Of a stretch of 64,000 nucleotides of DNA, positions 26,326 through 33,926 are shown piece by piece. The translations under genes and the position numbers were made by a program. Source of the stretch: Coprococcus ammoniilyticus (GTDB lineage: Bacteria > Bacillota > Clostridia > Lachnospirales > Lachnospiraceae); contig NZ_JAOQJS010000002.1 in assembly GCF_025567345.1 (NCBI RefSeq), positions 124,001 through 188,000 on the forward strand, read 5' to 3'. Under the pieces are notes generated by a model. That model did no database searches. It was given only the letters and a program-made list of their open reading frames with translations, and was not told where the DNA came from. How positions within the stretch are numbered: the first letter of the stretch is position 1; the number at the start of each line of letters is the position of its first letter.

Positions 26326-27200
26326 ATATATATACAGCGAATCAATATATAAAGGATACCTTCGGGGAGAAATTATACAAGCTGTCATTAAATGCCGGAA
26401 CCACCTGCCCGAACCGGGATGGAACGGCAGGAATTGGCGGTTGTATTTTTTGCAGTAGTCTAGGATCGGGTGATTTCAGTCCAAAAGCGGATATGGACAT
26501 AGATCGACAGATTGAACAGGCAAAACAGCTGGTTGCTTCGAAGTTCAAAGGTAAACATTATATTGCATATTTTCAGTCATTTACGAATACATATGGTGAT
26601 ATCGACCGTTTGCGGGATATTTATAGAAAGGCAGCGATGCGGTCAGACATTGCGGTTATTTCAATTGCAACCAGACCGGATTGCCTGGGAAATCAGGTGA
26701 TCGATATGCTGCGTGATATACAGAGGATCAAGCCGGTGTGGGTAGAACTCGGACTTCAGACGATACATGAGGAAACGGCAAAGTTTATCAATCGCGGATA
26801 TCCCATTTCGGTATATGACGAGGCGGTAAAAAAACTCAGGGATCTTGGTGTACATGTGATCGTACATATGATACTGGGACTTCCGGGAGAGACGCAGAGA
26901 GATATGATCGAAACAGCAGAGTATATAGGAAAGAGCGGTGCACAGGGCATAAAGCTGCAATTGCTTCATGTCCTTAAAGGAACCAACCTTGCTGAATTGT
27001 ATCAGAATGGAGAATGTTCTGTTTTATCGCTGGAAGATTATACAGAATGTGTTGTTTCGTGTCTGAAGGTACTGCCGCCGGATATGGTAATCCACCGTCT
27101 GACCGGAGATGGGCCAAAGAAACTATTGATCGCACCGCTTTGGAGCGCAGATAAGAAAAAAGTAATGAATACGATAAATGCAGCAGTCAGGCAGGCATAG
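26322..27200 (+). CDS. YhcC-type radical SAM protein (TIGR01212-like)
   Basis: 292 residues. The family's hallmark iron-sulfur motif C-x11-C-x2-C is seen at Cys29, Cys41 and Cys44 (TCPNRDGTAGIGGCIFC), followed by GSGDFSPKADMDIDRQI. The radical SAM barrel continues with YIAYFQSFTNTYGD, ISIATRPDC, WVELGLQT and HMILGLPGET. E. coli YhcC-type proteins are widespread but their substrate is not settled; a tRNA or metabolite modification is inference. No clear Shine-Dalgarno site is present, and the ATG overlaps a short upstream open frame, so initiation may depend on coupling. Confidence 0.88.
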   Translation: MNIYTANQYIKDTFGEKLYKLSLNAGTTCPNRDGTAGIGGCIFCSSLGSGDFSPKADMDIDRQIEQAKQLVASKFKGKHYIAYFQSFTNTYGDIDRLRDIYRKAAMRSDIAVISIATRPDCLGNQVIDMLRDIQRIKPVWVELGLQTIHEETAKFINRGYPISVYDEAVKKLRDLGVHVIVHMILGLPGETQRDMIETAEYIGKSGAQGIKLQLLHVLKGTNLAELYQNGECSVLSLEDYTECVVSCLKVLPPDMVIHRLTGDGPKKLLIAPLWSADKKKVMNTINAAVRQA

Positions 27201-27233
27201 CCAGGGAAACTGATTGCTGCATTTTTGTTGTTT

Positions 27234-27626
27234 CTATATCTGCTGATTGCAGATAGATGCTGCTTCTAAAAAAGTAGAAGCAGCATGTTTGTAGACATCG
27301 GAAAGGGAGTTATATCGTTCAAACAATTCAAAAAAGTCCCAGGAAAAGGTGTGCCCGTAGGTAAACAGACGGAACAATTCTTCGTTTTTTAGATTTTCGA
27401 AAGAAGCAAGATCAATGCAGACGAGAAAGATCAGAAATTCAATATTGATATGATAGTATACGGCTGTGCGGAAGATCAGCCGGATATCCGGATAACTGCG
27501 GCCATGTTCATAATTGGAATAGGAGGAGGGTGTGAGTTTCAGATGCTTTGCTGCTTCCTGAATGGTAAGATGGTTTCCGGTTCTGAGTGCGGTTAGAGCA
27601 CTTCCTATATTTGTTTTCGTTGTCAT
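27234..27626 (-). CDS. XRE-family regulator, second gene of a pair
   Basis: 130 residues from ATG 27626 (MTTKTNIGSALTALRTG), chosen because AAAGGA lies upstream. The helix-turn-helix reads LTIQEAAKHLKLTPSSYSNYEHGRSYPDIRLIF, about residues 20-52. The rest (AVYYHINIEFLIFLVCIDL, and a helical tail ending in AASTFLEAASIC) is hydrophobic and may bind a ligand or partner. It begins immediately after the stop of the other XRE gene, so the two are one operon. The target is unknown; direct repeats upstream of the operon are candidate operators. Confidence 0.8.
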   Translation of the reverse strand: MTTKTNIGSALTALRTGNHLTIQEAAKHLKLTPSSYSNYEHGRSYPDIRLIFRTAVYYHINIEFLIFLVCIDLASFENLKNEELFRLFTYGHTFSWDFFELFERYNSLSDVYKHAASTFLEAASICNQQI

Positions 27627-27627
27627 A

Positions 27628-28044
27628 TTAGAAGTTCCTTTCATTTGTAGTTTTACTGTCTGAAATACGCAGATCTATATAAGTGTCAATCAGCTTTTGA
27701 TCGATGGATGGCAGACAGGCGATTTTTGCAGATCGTTCATTGCTCTGTGCATCTGTGGGCAGAGCCGGAACGGCAAAGTATGGATTTTCTTCATAAACTG
27801 CTTCCGGCATTGCACCGGCCGGAGCATTCTGGACAGCCAGAGTATAGGCAAACAGAAAGTCGTGCTCTAATATCCGGGACAATTCCATGATATGCTGCAT
27901 GCCGGGGATGATCCTTCCGGTTTCGTAACTGGCATAGCTGGCACGGGATACAGACAACTGTTTTGCGACCTGTTCCTGAGTCAGATGTTTCTTCTTGCGG
28001 AAATACTTTAATAAGTCAGGAAGTGGATTGTTTTCTTTTTTCAT
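27628..28044 (-). CDS. XRE-family regulator, first gene of a pair
   Basis: 138 residues with AAAGGAATCCAAT before the ATG. A canonical Cro/CI-type helix-turn-helix lies at about 13-60 (LLKYFRKKKHLTQEQVAKQLSVSRASYASYETGRIIPGM). The C-terminal part, containing YEENPYFAVPALPTD and SIDQKLIDTYIDLRISD, is not a recognisable domain. The gene faces thyA across a region with 22-bp phased repeats. It may repress itself and the second XRE gene, and possibly thyA. Confidence 0.85.
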   Translation of the reverse strand: MKKENNPLPDLLKYFRKKKHLTQEQVAKQLSVSRASYASYETGRIIPGMQHIMELSRILEHDFLFAYTLAVQNAPAGAMPEAVYEENPYFAVPALPTDAQSNERSAKIACLPSIDQKLIDTYIDLRISDSKTTNERNF

Positions 28045-28103
28045 ATTGGATTCCTTTCATTTGTTTTTTTCAATCATAACAGAAAAGGTAGCTGCAGGAG
28101 CGT

Positions 28104-28166
28104 TGATGTAATAACTTGTATGGTTTGATGTAATAACTTGCATGTTTCGGGATAAAAAGTTGCGTT
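28104..28166 (+). repeat. Three direct repeats with 22-bp period (candidate operator)
   Basis: TGATGTAATAACTTGTATG (28104-28122) is repeated at 28126-28144 with one change, and a degenerate third copy (ATAAAAAGTTGCGTT) begins exactly 22 bp later at 28152. The 22-bp period equals two helical turns, so proteins would bind the same face. It lies between the divergent XRE operon and thyA. Confidence 0.7.
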
Positions 28167-28224
28167 TTTAATATTGATACGGTACAATTACAAAAGTTCA
28201 GAAGATAAAAATGGAGGTATAAAA

Positions 28225-29055
28225 ATGAGCCGTGCAGATGATATATTTATTTCAATGTGCCGTTCGATCATAGAGAACGGATACAGTACAAAAGGGGAAA
28301 AGGTTCGTCCCAAATGGGAGGATGGAACCAGTGCCTATACGATCAAACAGTTTGGTGTTGTGAACCGGTATGATCTTTCAAAAGAATTTCCGGCGATCAC
28401 ACTTCGCAAGACATATGTGAAATCTGCTATTGATGAACTGCTCTGGATCTGGCAGAAAAAATCAAATAATATCCATGATCTGAAGAGCCATATCTGGGAT
28501 AGCTGGGCAGATGAAGATGGCTCGATTGGAAAAGCATATGGTTATCAGATGGGAGTAAAACATCAGTATAAAGAGGGTATGATGGATCAGGTGGATCGTC
28601 TGATTTATGACCTGAAACATAATCCATATAGCAGACGTATGATAACCAATATGTATGTGCATCAGGATCTTCACGAAATGAATCTGTATCCATGTGCATA
28701 CAGTATGACCTTTAATGTGACCGGAGACCGCCTGAATGCTATATTGAATCAGCGTTCACAGGATGTACTTGCAGCAAATAACTGGAATGTGGTCCAGTAT
28801 GCAGTGCTGGTTCATATGATCGCGCAGGTGACAGGCTTCAAACCGGGTGAACTGGTTCATGTGATCGCAGACGCACATATTTATGACCGCCATATTCCGA
28901 TCGTGAAGGAACTGATCGAGAGAGAAACCTATCCTGCACCGAAATTTAAAATGAATCCGGATGTAAAGGATTTTTATGAGTTCACAGTAGATGATTTTAC
29001 GATCGAAGATTATAAGACCGGACCTCAGGTGAAAAATATTCCAATCGCGATTTAA
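28225..29055 (+). CDS. thyA: Thymidylate synthase, B. subtilis ThyA type
   Basis: 276 residues from ATG 28225, eight bases after GGAGG; an earlier in-frame ATG at 28174 adds 17 residues that are not family-like. It methylates dUMP to dTMP with methylenetetrahydrofolate. Conserved features are ELLWIWQKKSNNIHDLKSHIWDSW, the active-site cysteine in LYPCAYSMTFNV, QRSQDVLAANNWNVVQYAVL and HVIADAHIYDRHI. The LYPCAY context, in place of the PCH of E. coli ThyA, matches the B. subtilis ThyA group. No folA is adjacent. The upstream repeats suggest control by the neighbouring XRE proteins. Confidence 0.96.
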   Translation: MSRADDIFISMCRSIIENGYSTKGEKVRPKWEDGTSAYTIKQFGVVNRYDLSKEFPAITLRKTYVKSAIDELLWIWQKKSNNIHDLKSHIWDSWADEDGSIGKAYGYQMGVKHQYKEGMMDQVDRLIYDLKHNPYSRRMITNMYVHQDLHEMNLYPCAYSMTFNVTGDRLNAILNQRSQDVLAANNWNVVQYAVLVHMIAQVTGFKPGELVHVIADAHIYDRHIPIVKELIERETYPAPKFKMNPDVKDFYEFTVDDFTIEDYKTGPQVKNIPIAI

Positions 29056-29128
29056 CGGATATTTGTAGTTATTTGAATAAAATTACTAAAAAAAGATGGT
29101 ATTTTAAGATAAAATTCACAAAAAGTAT

Positions 29129-29157
29129 TTGTCTATTCTAAAAACTTGTGGTACAAT
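29129..29157 (+). promoter_or_regulatory. Promoter of the YbjQ-zinc ribbon / rhomboid locus
   Basis: TTGTCT and TACAAT are separated by 17 bp and lie about 30 bases upstream of the start codon. Confidence 0.75.
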
Positions 29158-29186
29158 TTCCATATATTTTTGGAGGTGCGTTACAC

Positions 29187-30296
29187 ATGGAAGATATTAT
29201 GATTACATCTGGCACAAGTTTTGAAGGATATGAGATCTCAGAATATGGTCCATATAGATTTGTGCAGACAATTTTAAGTTCAAACTTTCTGAAGGAGATT
29301 GGTTCATCAATTGCAGATATTGCTACAGATCGAAGCAGCATATATCAGGAGAAGCTGGATGGAGCAATGAATGAAGCAATCAAGTCATTCAAGGAGATGG
29401 CTGGCAAGACCAAGTACAATGCAGTTGTAGGTTTCCATACAAATGTAGTAGATTACTCATCTAATATTACATCTGTTGTTGCTGCGGGTACATTGGTTTC
29501 TATCAAGAAAGAATATCAGTCCGAGTTTGAGAAGAGCGTATTTGTCAGAAAAGAGTTATATGTTAATAACTATTATGACAAGCTTGTTCCAAGAGCTGTA
29601 AAGATCGTTCTTGCTTCAGAAGGAAAAGGAACCAGAATATCAGCATGGTTTAATAATTACAATATGGAAGATATCAAAGCAATCAAGGCAGATATTAAAT
29701 TTACAAATATTTATGGTGATGAGATCACATTGACCGGAGTTGATTTCGTATTTGATAAAACAGGCCAGTCGCTTCTGAAGTCTGATTATGTTGAATGTAA
29801 GCTTCCGGATAAGTACATAAAGATCATTTCAAGCTCAAAGGTATATATCCAGAAGTATGTAACTTCCCGTGGAGTATATTCCTGCGGAGATGATCCGATC
29901 GATGTAGATCTCAGTCCATTAAAGTTCAAAGCCCTTAAGATGAAAAAAGGTCTGGATGCGGTATGTAACTATAAGTCAGACGGACTGGTATGGACCTGTA
30001 ACTGTGGTCATGTAAATGAGGGCGGAGCAGAAGAATGTGTGATCTGCTCCAGAAAACAGGATGAGATGAAGAACACGGTTTCCTTTAATTATGAGCCTAT
30101 GATCGAGGAAATGCGTCAGAAAGAATATGTTATGGAGATCAAGGATGTCCTTATGAAGCACATTAAGGACATTGATTCCGGCCTTCGTATGCAGTTGTTG
30201 GAAATCATGGAGTCCGGTCTTCAGTATGAGAAGACCCGTGGCAATATGAAGGATACGGTTATTGAAAAGGTAGAGAATCTGTTCCTTGGATTATAA
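29187..30296 (+). CDS. YbjQ-like domain fused to a C-terminal zinc ribbon
   Basis: 369 residues from ATG 29187 after GGAGGTG. The first 100 residues (MITSGTSFEGYEISEYGPYRFV, SSNFLKEIGSSIADIATDRSS, EAIKSFKEMAGKTKYNAVVGFH) match the YbjQ/UPF0145 fold, a pentameric, possibly metal-binding domain. Residues about 130-260 are a beta-rich domain of unknown type. A RanBP2-like zinc ribbon follows: W-x-C271-x-C273 and C284-x2-C287 (WTCNCGHVNEGG then ECVICSRK). The C-terminal 70 residues are helical. It is the first gene of a probable operon with a rhomboid protease. The combination of YbjQ with a zinc ribbon is not a standard one to my knowledge. Confidence 0.72.
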   Translation: MEDIMITSGTSFEGYEISEYGPYRFVQTILSSNFLKEIGSSIADIATDRSSIYQEKLDGAMNEAIKSFKEMAGKTKYNAVVGFHTNVVDYSSNITSVVAAGTLVSIKKEYQSEFEKSVFVRKELYVNNYYDKLVPRAVKIVLASEGKGTRISAWFNNYNMEDIKAIKADIKFTNIYGDEITLTGVDFVFDKTGQSLLKSDYVECKLPDKYIKIISSSKVYIQKYVTSRGVYSCGDDPIDVDLSPLKFKALKMKKGLDAVCNYKSDGLVWTCNCGHVNEGGAEECVICSRKQDEMKNTVSFNYEPMIEEMRQKEYVMEIKDVLMKHIKDIDSGLRMQLLEIMESGLQYEKTRGNMKDTVIEKVENLFLGL

Positions 30297-30298
30297 AA

Positions 30299-31321
30299 AT
30301 GCAGCAATATGTTCTACAGATAATTGAGCATCTGGAAGAAATGGGATATAAAAAACTGAATCCTGAAAGCAATAACGTATATGGCAGACTGGGAACAGAT
30401 GCCATATATGTTGTTGTGCTTGGAAGCAGCAGAGATCTGAGGGCAGAAAGCTTACAAAAGTTTAACAGACAGATCATACATGACTTGTCTGCAGACAGTG
30501 ATAAAAGGATCGAACTGCTTAATATATTACTGACACCGAATGGATTGTTTGATGATTCTGTAAATGAGATTGTTTCAAAGATGAGCAATGTCTGGCTGTT
30601 CAGTGAAGACTATGGCAAACTGTATGTGTTTGAAAATCAGCCAATGGATTTTGATGGCTTGCAGCCGGTGCTTGACAAACAGATCCTGCAGGAAAAGGAC
30701 AGGAATCTTTCAAGGATCCGTAAAACGTTTGGTGTAATAACACCGATATTGATATTAATCAATATTATTATTTTTGTGATATCTGTATATACAAGAGATA
30801 CAGCGGGAAATTCTTGGCTGGAGGAATTGCTTGCGGATAATTTGTATGACGTAATCGTAGAAAAGCAATATTATCGAATCATAACATCCATATTTTATCA
30901 TTTTTCTCTGATTCATCTATTCAGCAACATGGTTGTTCTGGTTGCGCTGGGAGCGAGAGTTGAGAATCTGATGGGACGGATTGGCTTTCTGATTTCATAT
31001 TTGTTTTGCGGGATCACCGCTTCAATTTGTTCGTTGATCAGCTGTTATTTGGGAAATTATTATACATATGCAGGTGGCGCATCCGGGGCAATCTGTGGAT
31101 TAATGGGAGTGCTGATCGTATTTGCATTTTTTAATAAAGGACATATTTCAGGAATTTCGTTAAAAGATCTTTTGTTTTTATCCGTGCTCACAGTATTAAA
31201 TGGATATGTTTCAGATGGAATTGATAATGCAGCGCATGTAGGCGGTCTTATCGCTGGACTTTTAGTTGGTATAATTACGATCCTGATCCATAAGGCTGTT
31301 GTAAAAGATAAACCTATGTGA
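30299..31321 (+). CDS. Rhomboid-family intramembrane serine protease
   Basis: 340 residues, starting two bases after the previous stop, so translationally coupled. The N-terminal 145 residues are cytoplasmic and of unknown fold (LEEMGYKKLNPESNNVYGRLGTDA, VVVLGSSRDLRAESLQKFNR). Six or seven membrane segments follow. The rhomboid catalytic pair is present: Ser262 in GGASGAICG and His313 in DNAAHVGG, with FYHFSLIHLFSNM on TM2. An active protease cutting single-pass membrane proteins is therefore likely. The long cytoplasmic N-terminus is typical of B. subtilis GluP-like rhomboids. Confidence 0.93.
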   Translation: MQQYVLQIIEHLEEMGYKKLNPESNNVYGRLGTDAIYVVVLGSSRDLRAESLQKFNRQIIHDLSADSDKRIELLNILLTPNGLFDDSVNEIVSKMSNVWLFSEDYGKLYVFENQPMDFDGLQPVLDKQILQEKDRNLSRIRKTFGVITPILILINIIIFVISVYTRDTAGNSWLEELLADNLYDVIVEKQYYRIITSIFYHFSLIHLFSNMVVLVALGARVENLMGRIGFLISYLFCGITASICSLISCYLGNYYTYAGGASGAICGLMGVLIVFAFFNKGHISGISLKDLLFLSVLTVLNGYVSDGIDNAAHVGGLIAGLLVGIITILIHKAVVKDKPM

Positions 31322-31361
31322 TAAAATTAAGAGATAAAAAAATTGTTAGGAGTATGGTTTG

Positions 31362-33869
31362 ATGGGTACTGGAATAAGTATGTCAAGTGTGAATAAAATT
31401 AAAGAACTGGCTGAAAGCAGAGACTATAGTCTTGCTTTGGATATACTTGAACATCAGGATTTGACCAAGTCCCTTTCGCCACAGTTTATTAAGATCTGTG
31501 GTGAAGTTTATTATGAAAACGGGCGGTATCAGGAAGCCCGTGCTGCTCTTGTAAAAGCACATTCCATGGCACCTGTAGGGAATAAGATCATATATTCTCT
31601 GATCCGGGTATATTTATCCATGGGCTTTTATTCACTGGCAAATACCTATTATGAAATATATAAATTTAATCAGAATGAAAAAGATGCGGGTACATATAGG
31701 ATCGAATATATGCTTGCGAAAGCAGAAAGAAAACCATACAAGGAATTGTATGGTATTCTGATATCGGCAAATGAAAAAGAAACAAGTGATATCTGGGATT
31801 TTGAGATGCTTTTATTGTATAAAGCAATGGGAAATGAAGAAAAATTCCAGTCGGAAGCCGAGATGTTCTGTGCAACTTATAAAGGTTCATCTTATATTGA
31901 CAAGGTGAATCAGTTAAGAGAGAAATTATATGATGTTGATAAAGCCATCTATTGTTATCCTGAAACGGAAGCAATGGATGACGATATCGCGCAGCAGGAT
32001 GTCCGTCTGATGGAAGAGAAAGTATTAGAAGCAGATGATTTGAGAATCCATCCGAAAGATCCAAAGATCACATTGATGGTTGAGGATCGGGAACCAGTTA
32101 CGAATTCTATGAAGTTTAAACAGATGCTTCTGAAGTCGAAAGAAAAGAAAGAATCCAAGAAGTTACAGAAACAGGGGAAAAAAGCAGAACAGCAGAAAGA
32201 ACAGACAGATCAGGAAGTATTGGATACTCCGGAGAATTCTGATCAGGAAGAGAATACCGGAAAGAAAAAGTGGTTCCTTAAGAACCGGATGTCAAAGAAA
32301 GAAGAAGAGGCAATTGAGGAAGCATTTGCGGAGCAGGAGAACTCAGAAGTAGACCGTGATCAGCTTCTTGGCGAGATTGTAAATCCGAAATCTGATGAAA
32401 CTGTCGCTGAGAATGGCATGGAAGCTGAAGCAGAACCGGTTGCTGATCCTACAGGGGATGAGAAGAAGCCGAGAAGTCTGGATGAATTATCAGAGGATTC
32501 ATTTGAAGATGGCGTTGACGATTTCGATTTTGATAACGAAGAATATGATTCTGTATTGATGGTAGATGTGGATGATGCAATCATGCCGGAACCATCGAAT
32601 GAACATACAGAAGAGATTCTCGAAGAAGCTCCGGAAGAGATTATATCCGAAGATATAACTGACGCTTCAGATGTTGAGAAACCTGAGAATGTTGAATCGG
32701 AAGAACCTGAAAAATCTGAAACCGATGAGCAACAGATTGAGAAGAAATCAGAATATACGGAATCTGTTGAAGATCATGAGATTGCTGAGGCGGAGACAAA
32801 AGATGCTAAAGAACCTGAGACATCAGAATCGAATGAAGAAGATGCCGATAGTGCTGGGATGCCAGGGTCAGCCGGGGAAGATGATGATTCTGTTGTTATA
32901 GAGGAAGTAGAAGAAGCTGAGGAATCTGAGCTTGAAGAAACAGCAGAAACCGCTGAGCCTGCAGAAGATGCTGAAAAGGCAGAGATGCTGGAGGAAAATC
33001 AGGAACTGGAGTTAGAATCAACGGATACAATGGAGAAAACAACTTCTGATGATCCGTTTGATATAGATATAGCGATTCAGTCGCTTGATGAATATACATT
33101 TGACGCAGATACCTGGGAAGATGATTCATTTGAACAGGCATATGAGGATGATGATATTGTGGAGATTGAAGCAGCAACCGGATCTGACACAAAAGTGGAA
33201 GTCGAAACAGAGAATGAAGCTGAAGCGGAAGTAGAAATCGAGCCGGAAGTGGAGGTTAGGGCTGATTCCGAGCCTGGATCAGAATTAGAAGTCGAAGCTG
33301 AGGCTGATTCTGAGAAAGAATCTGAGAGTGAGACGGAAGCTGAGAAGGATGTTGAAATTGATTCTGAAGCTGTGGTTGAAATGAATTTAGAGGCCGAGGT
33401 CAATCCGGAATCTGAAACGGAACCAGAACCAGAATACGGGATTGAATCGGAAAAAACGGCACATAGATGGGACTTCCCGATATTTCGTTCAAGTCTGTTT
33501 CCGGATTATAACAGCGACAAACCTCCAGTTGTAGAGTTGATGAAAGAAACGGTTGATATGAAGGCTGAATATGACAGAAAAATGTCAGATAATCTGGAAA
33601 AAGAAGAACAGCTTATTAATCAGGCAGATGAATTACTGGCAAGACTTGGTATAGAGCTTGGAACCAAATATGCATCAAATACAGACTACTTCAATATGCA
33701 TAGTGATAGCTTTGTTAACCTGATTGAAGATGAAACAGACGTCGAAAACGCGGATCTGTCATCTGATGAGAAGGTGATATCGGAACAAGAAGATAACAGA
33801 AAAGAACAGCTTGAGCACCTAGATAAAAAACAGGAGAAGAAATACAAGCTTAAGAGGAATGACAAATAA
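31362..33869 (+). CDS. Large, extremely acidic protein with an N-terminal TPR-like helical domain
   Basis: 835 residues from ATG 31362, nine bases after AGGAG. Residues about 1-200 are helical and TPR-like (LDILEHQDLTKSLSPQFIKICGEVYYENGRYQEARAAL). Residues about 230-310 are lysine-rich. Residues about 320-700 are very rich in Glu and Asp with little hydrophobic content, including loose tandem Glu-Val/Ala-Glu repeats (ETENEAEAEVEIEPEVEV and similar). The C-terminal 130 residues regain order (HRWDFPIFRSSLFPDY, then SDNLEKEEQLINQADELLARLGIELGTK). There is no signal peptide or membrane segment. It is 41 bases from the rhomboid and 57 bases from the coiled-coil gene. Function is unknown; scaffolding or spacing is inference. 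Confidence 0.78.
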   Translation: MGTGISMSSVNKIKELAESRDYSLALDILEHQDLTKSLSPQFIKICGEVYYENGRYQEARAALVKAHSMAPVGNKIIYSLIRVYLSMGFYSLANTYYEIYKFNQNEKDAGTYRIEYMLAKAERKPYKELYGILISANEKETSDIWDFEMLLLYKAMGNEEKFQSEAEMFCATYKGSSYIDKVNQLREKLYDVDKAIYCYPETEAMDDDIAQQDVRLMEEKVLEADDLRIHPKDPKITLMVEDREPVTNSMKFKQMLLKSKEKKESKKLQKQGKKAEQQKEQTDQEVLDTPENSDQEENTGKKKWFLKNRMSKKEEEAIEEAFAEQENSEVDRDQLLGEIVNPKSDETVAENGMEAEAEPVADPTGDEKKPRSLDELSEDSFEDGVDDFDFDNEEYDSVLMVDVDDAIMPEPSNEHTEEILEEAPEEIISEDITDASDVEKPENVESEEPEKSETDEQQIEKKSEYTESVEDHEIAEAETKDAKEPETSESNEEDADSAGMPGSAGEDDDSVVIEEVEEAEESELEETAETAEPAEDAEKAEMLEENQELELESTDTMEKTTSDDPFDIDIAIQSLDEYTFDADTWEDDSFEQAYEDDDIVEIEAATGSDTKVEVETENEAEAEVEIEPEVEVRADSEPGSELEVEAEADSEKESESETEAEKDVEIDSEAVVEMNLEAEVNPESETEPEPEYGIESEKTAHRWDFPIFRSSLFPDYNSDKPPVVELMKETVDMKAEYDRKMSDNLEKEEQLINQADELLARLGIELGTKYASNTDYFNMHSDSFVNLIEDETDVENADLSSDEKVISEQEDNRKEQLEHLDKKQEKKYKLKRNDK

Positions 33870-33926
33870 TTAGATTAATATATAAATATTATTTTTTATT
33901 TGATAATGTGGAAGGAGGCGTACAAA

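Noticed and set aside
27234..28044. Toxin-antitoxin or phage repressor pair
   Set aside because: Both genes have helix-turn-helix domains, and no toxin-like or phage genes are adjacent.
31190..31321. tRNA or other RNA gene in the rhomboid 3' region
   Set aside because: No cloverleaf or conserved stems; the coding frame is intact through the region.
33077..33403. Ser-rich minus-strand frame opposite the acidic gene
   Set aside because: Reverse translation of Glu-rich codons (GAA/GAT) gives Ser and Phe; no ribosome site.
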